From the NCBI RefSeq assembly GCF_022347725.1, contig NZ_JAKRGB010000009.1:124001-188000 (forward strand): a DNA stretch of 64,000 nucleotides, written 5' to 3'. Of this stretch, positions 51,544 through 59,622 are shown piece by piece. This stretch comes from Ruegeria sp. Ofav3-42 (GTDB taxonomy: Bacteria; Pseudomonadota; Alphaproteobacteria; Rhodobacterales; Rhodobacteraceae). The stretch's first letter is position 1; each line of letters starts with the position of its first letter. Both the position numbers and the translations under genes were made by a program. The notes beneath the pieces were generated by a model that did no database searches, was not told the origin of the DNA, and saw only the letters and a program-made list of their open reading frames with translations.

Positions 51544-53732
51544 GCGCGGCCTCCGGTCAGTTTGAGTGCGGCTGAGACAATTCCGTCCTTTGACGGCAAC
51601 GGTGCGGCATAGGCAGGGCCAGTTGCGATAAAACAGTCTTCGGCCACAACGCGCGCCGTCGGGACGTCCCTATTGTCTTCGTTGAAAAAGGTCATCAACG
51701 CCTCGGACTGGCTACCTGTGCGGCGGCATTCGTCGACGATCAGGATATGATCGCAACCCTTGGTGGCCTCGCGCAATGCGTCGACCGGCAGTGGGGCAAG
51801 CCAGCGCATATCGATGATCCGGGGATTCAAACCTGCGGCTTCCAGCTCGGGCAGCGCCTGTTTCGACAGAAAATGGCCGTTGCCGTAGGTGACGATGGCC
51901 AGATCTGTGCCCTTGCCGTGCACGCCGACTTCGCCCAGAGCGATACGTTGATCTGGCGAAGGATAGGTGGTCATCCACCCGGCATCCTGCGCCTCATGCA
52001 GATCGCGCATCGGGTAGAGCGCAATGGGTTCCAGAAAGACAACTACACGCTGCTCTTCGCGGGCCAGCCGCACGCATTCGCGCAACATTTGCGCCGCGTC
52101 TGCACCCGTGGACGGGCAGGCTATGATCACGCCGGGAATATCCCGCAGAACGGCCAGTGAATTGTCGTTGTGGAAATGACCGCCAAAGCCCTTCTGATAC
52201 CCAAGACCGGCGATCCGCAGAACCATCGGGTTGGTGAACTGCCCATTCGAGAAAAACGGCAGGGTCGCAGCTTCGCCCCTGATCTGGTCCTCGGCATTGT
52301 GCAGATAGGCAAGAAATTGGATTTCGGGGATCGGAATAAACCCGTTGTGCCCCATACCGATGGCGAGCCCCAGAATGGACTGCTCGTCCAGCAGGGTATC
52401 GATTACCCGATCCGGTCCAAAGCGCTGCTGCAGTTTCTGGGTCACGCCGTAAACGCCACCTTTGCGACCAACATCTTCGCCCATACACACGATCTCACTA
52501 TGTTCCAGCATAAGATCGGTCAGCGCCCAATTGATCAGACGGCTCATGGGCTGCGGGTCGTCCATAGCGCGCATGTCTCCGCCGAAGGCCTTGGCGCGCG
52601 TCTCGATACTGGGGCCGTTGGTGGATTTGCAGGTACGTTTCGGCGGGATCAGGCTGGCCATGACTTCAGACGCGTTGGCCAGATGCGGCCGGGTCGCGGC
52701 CTCGGCAGCGATCCGGTCGGTCCGATCACACGTGTCCTGATAGATTTTCAGCGCTTTATCCGGGGTCAACGCCCCTGCCTGATCCAACAGGCGCACAGTA
52801 TGCAGCAACGGATCATTGGCCTCATCCGCCTCAACCTCGGACTTGGGAAGGTAGGTGGTGGGCACGTCCGCCCCGGCATGGCCGTAAAGGCGAACGGTTT
52901 TGAGATGCAGGAACGCCGGTTTGCGGCGGGTGCGGACGTATTCCGCGGCCTCTTTGGCCACCGCAAAGGTTTCATAGATATCCAGACCGTTTGCCTGAAA
53001 GTACTTGATCCCCGGACGATGCTCCATCGAGGCCTGAATCCAGCCTTTGGGCGTTTTGACCGAAATTCCGATCCCGTTGTCCTCACACACGAACAACAGC
53101 GGCAAGGGCGTCGACTGAACACTGGTCCAGCCCGCTGTGTTGATCGCGCCTTGAGCGGTAGAATGGTTGGCTGAGGCATCGCCAAACGAGCACATCGCGA
53201 TGCCATCCAAAGGCAACTCCCTGTGTTCAGGATCGTGCCGTCGCGCCGCACCCAGTGAATAGGCCGCACCTACCGCCTTGGGCAAGTGACTGGCAATGGT
53301 CGAGGTCTGGGGTGGAATCGTCAGCGCCTTGGAACCCAGCACCTTGTGCCGGCCACCCGAGGTTGGATCCTCTTTCGAGCAGGCAAAGCTGAGCAACATA
53401 TCCCATGCGATCTGCTGACCCGGAACCTGCTCGGCCCGTGCAATCTGGAATGCCGCGTCCCGGTAGTGAAGAAAGGCGATATCGGTCGGGCGTAGGGCAT
53501 GTGCCACGGCAGCCATCCCTTCGTGGCCCGAGGAGCCGATGGTATAGAACCCCTGCCCGGCCTTCTGCATTGCGCGGCTGGTCCGGTCTAACGCTCGGCT
53601 TAAGACCTGCGACCGGAACAACGACACGGCGTCCGCATTGCTTAGTCCCGGTTGAGGGTCAGCTCCTTCGGGAAAGTCGCGCTTGGCAACACGGGTCAGG
53701 AAATTCTCGTGAACGATCTGGGCGCGGTCCAT
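51540..53732 (-). CDS. Fused E1 alpha-beta 2-oxoacid dehydrogenase
   Basis: This 730-residue thiamine enzyme joins the alpha and beta chains of branched-chain/pyruvate-type E1. The alpha half has the thiamine-binding GDASANHST to CEDNGIGIS region and the HYRDAAFQIA segment. The beta half begins near residue 395 (MSRLINWALTDLMLEH) and carries GEDVGRKGGVYGVT and DECRRTGSQSE. It would decarboxylate a 2-oxo acid. No E2 or E3 gene is in the operon, which is unusual and leaves the acyl acceptor open. The gene starts 23 bp after the aminotransferase stop. Confidence 0.88.
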   Translation of the reverse strand: MDRAQIVHENFLTRVAKRDFPEGADPQPGLSNADAVSLFRSQVLSRALDRTSRAMQKAGQGFYTIGSSGHEGMAAVAHALRPTDIAFLHYRDAAFQIARAEQVPGQQIAWDMLLSFACSKEDPTSGGRHKVLGSKALTIPPQTSTIASHLPKAVGAAYSLGAARRHDPEHRELPLDGIAMCSFGDASANHSTAQGAINTAGWTSVQSTPLPLLFVCEDNGIGISVKTPKGWIQASMEHRPGIKYFQANGLDIYETFAVAKEAAEYVRTRRKPAFLHLKTVRLYGHAGADVPTTYLPKSEVEADEANDPLLHTVRLLDQAGALTPDKALKIYQDTCDRTDRIAAEAATRPHLANASEVMASLIPPKRTCKSTNGPSIETRAKAFGGDMRAMDDPQPMSRLINWALTDLMLEHSEIVCMGEDVGRKGGVYGVTQKLQQRFGPDRVIDTLLDEQSILGLAIGMGHNGFIPIPEIQFLAYLHNAEDQIRGEAATLPFFSNGQFTNPMVLRIAGLGYQKGFGGHFHNDNSLAVLRDIPGVIIACPSTGADAAQMLRECVRLAREEQRVVVFLEPIALYPMRDLHEAQDAGWMTTYPSPDQRIALGEVGVHGKGTDLAIVTYGNGHFLSKQALPELEAAGLNPRIIDMRWLAPLPVDALREATKGCDHILIVDECRRTGSQSEALMTFFNEDNRDVPTARVVAEDCFIATGPAYAAPLPSKDGIVSAALKLTGGRA

Positions 53733-53755
53733 TGGATAATCCCGGTCTTCGTTGA

Positions 53756-54922
53756 TTACAGTTTGGCGGTGGCGTCCGCGATACGGCGCACCCCTTCTTG
53801 CAGGCTTTCGGCGGCATAGGCAAAAGAAAGCCGCAGATGCCCTGGCATCCCGAACGCGCGTCCGGGTACAAGCGCCACGCCCGCCTCATCCAGCAGATAG
53901 CGGCAGAATTCGTGATCTACGGGCATTTTCTCAGGCGTTTTGGGAAAGACGTAGAACGCTCCATCCGGAACAGCACATTCCAGTCCGGCGGCATTCAGCC
54001 CCTCAACGACAAGATCTCGACGCGCCTGCATCGCATGGCGGCGCTCCTCCAACACATCCTGCGGGCCAGTAACAGCCTCCAAAGCAGCCGCTTGCGCGAT
54101 TGAACACGCACCCGAGGTGATCTGCCCCTGCACCGCGATCATCGCCTTGATTAATGCGGCAGGCCCGACGCCCCACCCGATACGCCAGCCAGTCATGGAA
54201 TAGGCCTTGGATACGCCGTTCACGATCAGGGTTCGGTCTGCCAACTCAGGTACAGCCTCCACGAACGGGGCAAAAGGAACATAGGAAAGGTGGCGATAAA
54301 TCTCGTCTGAAATCACCCAGACCTGCGGGTTGTTTTGCAAGACCGCGCCCAGCGCCCGCAATTCCGCCTGAGTGTAAACCGCGCCGGTGGGATTCGACGG
54401 CGTGTTAAGCAGCAGCCATCTCGTTCGCGGCGTGATCGCGGCCTCCAGTTGTTCCGGTGTCAACTTGAACTCCTGCGAGGCCGGGCAGCTCAGTACGACA
54501 GGAACCCCGCCTGCCAGCCTGACCATATCCGCATAGCTTGTCCAGAACGGCGCAGCTGTAATCACCTCGTCGCCGGCGTTCAGGGTCGCCACCATCGCGC
54601 CGGAAAGAACCTGTTTGGCGCCAGTTGACACGATCACGTTCTCTGTCCGCACGTGAGCCTGGGTGGCAATAGCCGCACGGAGTGTCGGCGTTCCGGCCGT
54701 TGCAGGGTACCGTGTCTGACCTTCAAGCGCCGCCCGATTTGCAGCCTCAACCACATGCGGTGGGGTCGGAAAATCGGGCTCACCCGTGCTGAGTGCAATC
54801 ACATCCACACCTTGCGCCCGAAGACGAGCTGCGTGTTCCGAGATTCTGACGATTTCCGATAGCTCGATTCCTTTCAGCCTTTCCGCAGGCTGAAACTCTT
54901 CAATGCTGCTCACGAGTGTCAT
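53756..54922 (-). CDS. Class I/II aminotransferase
   Basis: This 388-residue fold-type I PLP enzyme of the aspartate aminotransferase superfamily has the PLP lysine Lys239 in NGVSKAYSMTGWRIGW. TPSNPTGAVY and DEIYRHL mark the cofactor pocket. It is the first gene of a four-gene operon and makes a 2-oxo acid that the fused E1 could decarboxylate. No good Shine-Dalgarno sequence precedes ATG 54922, so the message may have a very short leader. A LysR gene is divergent across 96 bp. Confidence 0.9.
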   Translation of the reverse strand: MTLVSSIEEFQPAERLKGIELSEIVRISEHAARLRAQGVDVIALSTGEPDFPTPPHVVEAANRAALEGQTRYPATAGTPTLRAAIATQAHVRTENVIVSTGAKQVLSGAMVATLNAGDEVITAAPFWTSYADMVRLAGGVPVVLSCPASQEFKLTPEQLEAAITPRTRWLLLNTPSNPTGAVYTQAELRALGAVLQNNPQVWVISDEIYRHLSYVPFAPFVEAVPELADRTLIVNGVSKAYSMTGWRIGWGVGPAALIKAMIAVQGQITSGACSIAQAAALEAVTGPQDVLEERRHAMQARRDLVVEGLNAAGLECAVPDGAFYVFPKTPEKMPVDHEFCRYLLDEAGVALVPGRAFGMPGHLRLSFAYAAESLQEGVRRIADATAKL

Positions 54923-55018
54923 TGGCCAAATCCGAACTGAATAGGTTTATGTCTGTATCGCGCTAGCCGTCGGCAAATGCCAGTGATATTCCGTATGAAA
55001 GGTATGAGGATTAGTCAT

Positions 55019-55909
55019 ATGATAGCACCACGTCGGTTCCTGCCCTCGATCCCCTCTCTGCTGGCCCTTGAAGCAGTTGATCGCCTCGGCAGCGCCTCTG
55101 CGGCAGCCGAAGAACTGTCGCTGACGCAAAGTGCGATCAGTCGGCAACTCAAGTCTATGGAGGAACAGCTGGGTGTCGCACTCATTCAGCGTAACCAGAT
55201 GCGATTGCACCTGACGCCGGCCGCAAAAGATTATGTGCAGGTTGCCCGAACGGCGCTGAACCAGCTGGCGCAGGCATCCCTAAAGCTCAAGGCCAACCCA
55301 ACCGGCGGATCGCTGAACCTGTCGATCCTGCCCGCCTTTGGAATGCACTGGCTGGCCCCGCGCCTGCAGGACTTTGCGCGCCGCCACCCGGAAGTGACCG
55401 TGAACCTGAGCACATGCCTCAAACCATTCGATTTCGAGACCGAGCACTTTGACGCCGCCATTCACTTTGGCCAGAAGGATTGGCCAGGGGTGAACTACCT
55501 TTCGATCATGCGCGAAGACGTGCTGCCGGTATGCGCTCCGAATCTTCTGGCTGCTGAGCGGCAGGATTTGAGCTGGCTGATGAAAGCGCCTCTGCTACAT
55601 CTGGAAACCAGACCCGATGCGTGGGAACGATGGTTTGCCGCTCAGGGGCGCGAGGCATCCGGTATGCGTGGAATGCTCTTTGACCAATTCTCGACCATGG
55701 TACAGGCTACAATCCACGGATTGGGCGCGGCGCTCCTGCCCAGCTATCTCATCGAAGAAGACCTAAAGAACGGAAGGCTGGTTCTGGCCTGGGACGGGCC
55801 AAGCGTAAGCCTTGGAGAGTTCTTTTTGGTCTGGCCAAACACGCGACCGGAATCCGAGCCGCTAAAATCGTTTCGACTATGGCTGCAAGAGCAGGTCGGT
55901 CAAATCTGA
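55019..55909 (+). CDS. LysR family regulator, GcvA-like
   Basis: This 296-residue regulator has an N-terminal helix-turn-helix (IPSLLALEAVDRLGSASAAA, then LSLTQSAISRQLK) and a GcvA-like effector domain with GMHWLAPRLQDFARRHPE. ATG 55019 is preferred because GAGGA lies 8 nt upstream. It is divergent from the aminotransferase operon, its likely target. It lacks the AAAAACT element seen at the three other GcvA-like promoters, so its operator differs. Confidence 0.88.
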   Translation: MIAPRRFLPSIPSLLALEAVDRLGSASAAAEELSLTQSAISRQLKSMEEQLGVALIQRNQMRLHLTPAAKDYVQVARTALNQLAQASLKLKANPTGGSLNLSILPAFGMHWLAPRLQDFARRHPEVTVNLSTCLKPFDFETEHFDAAIHFGQKDWPGVNYLSIMREDVLPVCAPNLLAAERQDLSWLMKAPLLHLETRPDAWERWFAAQGREASGMRGMLFDQFSTMVQATIHGLGAALLPSYLIEEDLKNGRLVLAWDGPSVSLGEFFLVWPNTRPESEPLKSFRLWLQEQVGQI

Positions 55910-55976
55910 CCGCAATCTCTATAACCGCCGCTCAACCTGCGCGGCCTCCGGCCTTGCGTCCTGCGGACGGCGGGGA

Positions 55977-56017
55977 GGGCCAGGCAAGCGCGGGCTTCGC
56001 CCGCGCTTGCCTGGCCC
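55977..56017. repeat. 19-bp perfect stem hairpin
   Basis: A 19-bp perfect inverted repeat with a TTC loop lies between convergent genes. The core GCGGGC-TTC-GCCCGC is a common motif of roseobacter intergenic hairpins. A second hairpin follows at 56028-56049. It may serve as a bidirectional terminator, or it may be a copy of a dispersed repeat. Confidence 0.7.
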
Positions 56018-56027
56018 AACGGAAGGA

Positions 56028-56049
56028 AACGTTTTTGCCAAAAAACGTT
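56028..56049. terminator. AT-rich hairpin AACGTTTTT/AAAAACGTT
   Basis: A perfect 9-bp stem with a 4-nt loop (GCCA) lies directly after the large hairpin and 29 bp downstream of the acyl-CoA dehydrogenase stop. It carries T-runs on either strand within the stem. Confidence 0.5.
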
Positions 56050-56077
56050 GACGACGGGCGGGAGCCCCGCGTGTGGC

Positions 56078-57235
56078 TTATTTGTCCAGAGACCGGGCAA
56101 TCAGTTCTTTCATGATCTCGTTGGTCCCGCCGTAAATCATCTGAACGCGCGCATCCGCATAGAGGCGGGCGATAGGGTATTCCATCATGAACCCGTATCC
56201 ACCGAACAACTGCAGACACTCATGCATAATCTCGTTCTGCACTTCGGATCCCCAATACTTCACCATCGAGGCCTTCGCCGCATCCAAAGTACCAGCCTGA
56301 AGTTGGGCAATGCAGTCGTTGACAAAGCTGCGCAGAACTTCGGCCTTGGTCTTGCACTCCGCCAGTTTGAAACGCGTATTCTGGAAGTCCATCACGCGCT
56401 GACCAAAGGCCTTGCGTTCCTGCGTGTAGCGCACGGTCTCGGATATCGCGAAATCTATCGCCCCCAGCGCCATGATACCGATGGTCAGACGTTCCCATGG
56501 CAACTGCCTCATCATCTGATAGAAGCCCTGACCTTCTTCCGGGCCGATCAGATTGGTCATGGGGACTTTGACGTCTTCAAAGAACAGCTCAGCCGTGTCA
56601 TTGGCCTTCATGCCCAGTTTCTTAAGGTTGCGCCCCCGGCGGAATCCTTCCGCGTCCTCGGTCTCGACGGCGATCAAAGACACGCCCTTGGACCCCATCG
56701 ATTTATCCGTCTTGGCCGCCACCAGAATTAGGTCCGCAGACTGCCCGTTGGTGATAAAGATCTTGGACCCGTTCAGACGATAGGAGTTCCCATCCTTGTC
56801 TGCAGTCGTGCGGATGGATTGCACGTCAGAGCCAGTCCCCGGTTCGGTCATTGCCAACGCGCCGACCAGCTCACCTGAAGCCAAACGGGGCAACCACTTC
56901 TGCTTCTGGTCCTCGCTGCCATAAGCGGTCAGATAATGGACAACGATCGACTGAATTCCAAAACCCCAGCCCGAGTCCCCACGCGCGGATTGCTCATACA
57001 TAGTGACCGCGTCGAAACCGACCCCACCGCCTACTCCGCCATGTTCCTCGGCGATCGCGCCGGCCATGAGCCCCATTTCCCCGGCTTTATTCCAGAAATC
57101 TCGGTCGACCACGCCATTCTCGTTCCAGCGCTCGATATTGGGCACAAGTTCGTCGTCCATGAACCGGCTCGCCATCTCGGCGAACATCTGGTGTTCCTCG
57201 GTGACCCAATTGGCTGTGGGGGTGAATAGCGACAT
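56078..57235 (-). CDS. Acyl-CoA dehydrogenase
   Basis: This is a 385-residue flavoenzyme of the acyl-CoA dehydrogenase family. It has the FAD/substrate motif AMTEPGTGSDV and the C-terminal signature IYGGTNEIMKELIARSL. The usual MCAD catalytic Glu position is Gly (YGGT). The glutamate in PWERL (Glu248) sits where long-chain and isovaleryl-CoA dehydrogenases keep theirs, so the enzyme is probably active. The start at 57235 has GGGAG at good distance. A TetR gene lies upstream on the same strand with 122 bp between; joint control is possible but unproven. Confidence 0.92.
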   Translation of the reverse strand: MSLFTPTANWVTEEHQMFAEMASRFMDDELVPNIERWNENGVVDRDFWNKAGEMGLMAGAIAEEHGGVGGGVGFDAVTMYEQSARGDSGWGFGIQSIVVHYLTAYGSEDQKQKWLPRLASGELVGALAMTEPGTGSDVQSIRTTADKDGNSYRLNGSKIFITNGQSADLILVAAKTDKSMGSKGVSLIAVETEDAEGFRRGRNLKKLGMKANDTAELFFEDVKVPMTNLIGPEEGQGFYQMMRQLPWERLTIGIMALGAIDFAISETVRYTQERKAFGQRVMDFQNTRFKLAECKTKAEVLRSFVNDCIAQLQAGTLDAAKASMVKYWGSEVQNEIMHECLQLFGGYGFMMEYPIARLYADARVQMIYGGTNEIMKELIARSLDK

Positions 57236-57357
57236 GTAGGTTTCTCCCGACTCAAATTTCGGTCAGGGTAACTTTGGACACCTTGCAAACCAACCCATCC
57301 AACGGATTGCAACGCAACGTCTTTTTCACCCAAATTCCGATTTTGCAGGCTGCAATC

Positions 57358-57924
57358 CTATTGAGCCATGGCGTTTCCCAGCAAAATTCGCGCCGCTGCC
57401 TTGGCGTCTTGCGCCGGATCGCAACTTTTGACCAGAACCGCGGTGACGATCGCGCCTTCTTGCAACAATAGCAACTGGCACCCCAGTGTCTTGGGGTCAC
57501 GCGCGCCCGCCTTTCGGGCCAAATCGGTGAAAAACTCCAGCAGCACGCGCTTGTGTTCAGCCGCCTGCACATGGATCGGGTGATCCTTGTCCTGGTATTC
57601 GGCTCCGGCCTTTATGAACATGCAACCGCGAAAGCCATCCTCCTGGAACCATTCCCCCAACGCATCAAAACTGGCGATCAGCTGCTCAGCCGGGGAGTCC
57701 GCAAGCTCTTCGACCCGACGCATAAACCAATTGCGGAAATTCTCATCCCGCAGCCGCAAGGCCGCCAAGATTAGCTCTTCCTTGGTACGGAAGTGCTTAT
57801 ACATCGACGTTTTGGACACGCCCGTCTCAGCCACCAGCTTGTCCATGCCGGTGGCGTGAAACCCATCACGATAAAAGACCTGCAAAGCCTTTCGAACCAG
57901 TTCATCACGTTTGTTCGGGCGCAT
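57358..57924 (-). CDS. TetR/AcrR family regulator
   Basis: This 188-residue regulator has an N-terminal helix-turn-helix (ALQVFYRDGFHATGMDKLVA, then ETGVSKTSMYKHF) and a TetR C-terminal ligand domain. The promoter region between it and the divergent SnoaL-like gene carries three copies of the motif TACCGATCAGTA. One lies 17 bp from its own start, so autoregulation and control of the divergent genes are likely. The ligand is unknown; an acyl-CoA or an aromatic compound would be in line with related regulators. Confidence 0.9.
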   Translation of the reverse strand: MRPNKRDELVRKALQVFYRDGFHATGMDKLVAETGVSKTSMYKHFRTKEELILAALRLRDENFRNWFMRRVEELADSPAEQLIASFDALGEWFQEDGFRGCMFIKAGAEYQDKDHPIHVQAAEHKRVLLEFFTDLARKAGARDPKTLGCQLLLLQEGAIVTAVLVKSCDPAQDAKAAARILLGNAMAQ

Positions 57925-57940
57925 TTTTTGGCTCCTATGC

Positions 57941-57954
57941 GTACTGATCGGTAC
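57941..57954. promoter_or_regulatory. TetR operator copy 1
   Basis: GTACTGATCGGTAC is a near-perfect palindrome and is the same site, in the other orientation, as the two copies further on. It lies 17 bp upstream of the tetR start. Confidence 0.75.
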
Positions 57955-58070
57955 ATAATGTGCATTCGCGATGGCTGCAACAATGTCGGATCAAGCCTCT
58001 GTTTTTGTTGCACTGTCCCATCAACCTTCGACTGAGAGGCCAAATATCTTCAGCTTGGCACTTGAAAAAG

Positions 58071-58086
58071 TTTACCGATCAGTACA
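58071..58086. promoter_or_regulatory. TetR operator copy 2
   Basis: TTTACCGATCAGTACA matches copies 1 and 3 in the 12-bp core TACCGATCAGTA. It lies about 140 bp before the SnoaL-like start. Confidence 0.75.
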
Positions 58087-58100
58087 CATACATGCAAAGA

Positions 58101-58116
58101 TGTACCGATCAGTAAA
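58101..58116. promoter_or_regulatory. TetR operator copy 3
   Basis: TGTACCGATCAGTAAA starts exactly 30 bp after copy 2, about three helical turns. This allows two dimers to bind on one face. The rest of the 302-bp gap (57925-58226) holds no gene that I can support. Confidence 0.75.
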
Positions 58117-58226
58117 CCCCGGAGCAAAAAGATGCAACGCCGCGCCAGACCCTTTCCACCTCAGTACGTCCCCTTGCTTTTGACCATCGCTCTGATTGCA
58201 GCCTCTTTGACGTGAAAGACCCGCAA

Positions 58227-58691
58227 ATGAACCGTCCTCCTCTGCCCCCATTCACGCTGGAAACCGCAACGCAGAAAGTGCGCATGGCGGAAAACGCCTG
58301 GAACAGTCGCGACGCGGATAACGTGACTCCGGCCTATACCGATGACAGTCAGTGGAGAAATCGAGCCGAGTTTCTAAGCGGGCACGACGAGATCCACGCC
58401 TTTCTGACTCGCAAGTGGCACAAGGAGCTGGACTACCGGCTCATCAAGGAATTGTGGGCCTATTCAAGTGACCGCATCGCGGTACGCTACGCCTATGAAT
58501 GGCACGATGACAGCGGTCAATGGTTTCGATCCTACGGCAACGAAAACTGGAGGTTTGCCGAAGACGGTCGAATGGCCGAACGGCATGCGTCATTGAACGA
58601 TCTGCCGATATCCGAAGACGAACGCTTGTTTTTCTGGCCTCATGGCCCCCGTCCGGACGACCACCCCGGCTTGTCCGAACTTGGACTTTGA
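58227..58691 (+). CDS. DUF1348 (SnoaL-like, NTF2-fold) protein
   Basis: This is a 154-residue NTF2-fold protein of the DUF1348 family, recognised by [34 protein letters not shown] and [20 protein letters not shown]. These proteins have a cone-shaped pocket, but most have no known reaction. ATG 58227 is used; a GTG 15 bp upstream is possible and neither has a strong ribosome-binding site. It follows three TetR sites and precedes a flavin-binding gene by 11 bp, so it is probably induced when the TetR protein releases DNA. Confidence 0.85.
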   Translation: MNRPPLPPFTLETATQKVRMAENAWNSRDADNVTPAYTDDSQWRNRAEFLSGHDEIHAFLTRKWHKELDYRLIKELWAYSSDRIAVRYAYEWHDDSGQWFRSYGNENWRFAEDGRMAERHASLNDLPISEDERLFFWPHGPRPDDHPGLSELGL

Positions 58692-58702
58692 AAGGACATC
58701 TC

Positions 58703-59323
58703 ATGCCCCGCGCCTTTTCCGAACTGACCTTTACCGCCACTGTTCGCGCGCATCAGGAACGGATGGGTTCAGCTAAAACCTATGCCAAATTCATTGAGGG
58801 CGGCCCGCAGCAGGGTCATGAAATCGGTGAGGCGGAAAAGGCGTTCATCGAGGCGCGGGACGGGTTTTACCAATCCACCGTTTCTGAAACCGGCTGGCCG
58901 TATGTGCAGTATCGCGGCGGCCCCATTGGGTTCCTCAAAGTTTTGGGGCCGCAGACAATCGGGTACGCTGATTTTTCGGGAAACAAACAGTATATCTCGC
59001 GCGGAAATTTGGACGGAAATGACCGGATTGCGATGATCCTGATGGATTACGCCAATCAGCGTCGTCTGAAAATTCTAGGCAGAGTCGAATTCACAGAAGG
59101 TGAGGCCGCCGCAGCCAGTCTTTACCCTGAAGATGCCGAAGCCCCAGCCGAACGCGCCGTCATCATCCGGGTCGAGGGGTTGGACTGGAATTGCCCGCGT
59201 CACATCACGCCGCGTTTTACCGAAGTGGAACTGCGCCCCCATCTCAACACGTTGGGGCAGCAGATGGCACAGCTTCAGGCCGAAAACGAAAAGTTAAAAC
59301 AGGAACTGGCAAAACTGTCCTGA
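58703..59323 (+). CDS. Pyridoxamine 5'-phosphate oxidase family (FMN-binding split-barrel) protein
   Basis: This 206-residue protein has the FMN split-barrel fold. The segment YVQYRGGPIGFLKVLG and the later RLKILGRVEF match the PNPOx-like group often annotated as flavin-nucleotide-binding protein. The last 25 residues (MAQLQAENEKLKQELAKL) form a clear coiled coil, probably for oligomerisation. It starts 11 bp after the DUF1348 gene with AAAGGA upstream, so the two form an operon under TetR control. The flavin reaction is unknown. Confidence 0.85.
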   Translation: MPRAFSELTFTATVRAHQERMGSAKTYAKFIEGGPQQGHEIGEAEKAFIEARDGFYQSTVSETGWPYVQYRGGPIGFLKVLGPQTIGYADFSGNKQYISRGNLDGNDRIAMILMDYANQRRLKILGRVEFTEGEAAAASLYPEDAEAPAERAVIIRVEGLDWNCPRHITPRFTEVELRPHLNTLGQQMAQLQAENEKLKQELAKLS

Positions 59324-59371
59324 TCCCGCCGTGTCGGGATGGACGAACTACTGTGAAAAGGGACTTTTACC

Positions 59372-59530
59372 ATGAAACGTTCCACTTTGAATGTAGCCAC
59401 ATTCTTTCTCGTCGGGTTTGTGCTTGCGACAACAGCCTTGATCCTTGGATTTTTCGCCTCGCCCGAAGCGGTGCGAACGTCGCCGGCCGTGTACAACTCA
59501 CTTTTGCTGGAGAGACTTGCGAACAGATGA
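59372..59530 (+). CDS. Small single-pass membrane protein (hypothetical)
   Basis: This is a 52-residue frame with a hydrophobic helix (residues 9-28, TFFLVGFVLATTALILGFF) and a short soluble tail. AAAGGGA lies 8 nt before ATG 59372. It could be a genuine small membrane protein at the end of the TetR-controlled operon, or a chance frame. I know no family for it. Confidence 0.5.
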   Translation: MKRSTLNVATFFLVGFVLATTALILGFFASPEAVRTSPAVYNSLLLERLANR

Positions 59531-59570
59531 CGGCCACGTTGTGCTACCAAAAGAAAATCTGCATAACCTC

Positions 59571-59601
59571 TTGACCTTCCCGTGACTGGAACCCCCATTT
59601 G
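59571..59601 (+). promoter_or_regulatory. CueR-type promoter of copA
   Basis: A -35 element TTGACC and a -10-like CATTTG are 19 bp apart, the over-long spacing that MerR-family activators correct. Between them lies CTTCC-N7-GGAA, the dyad seen in CueR-controlled copA promoters. The adjacent copA and cueR genes fit this use. Confidence 0.78.
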
Positions 59602-59622
59602 AGGGGCAGAAATCACATCGGG

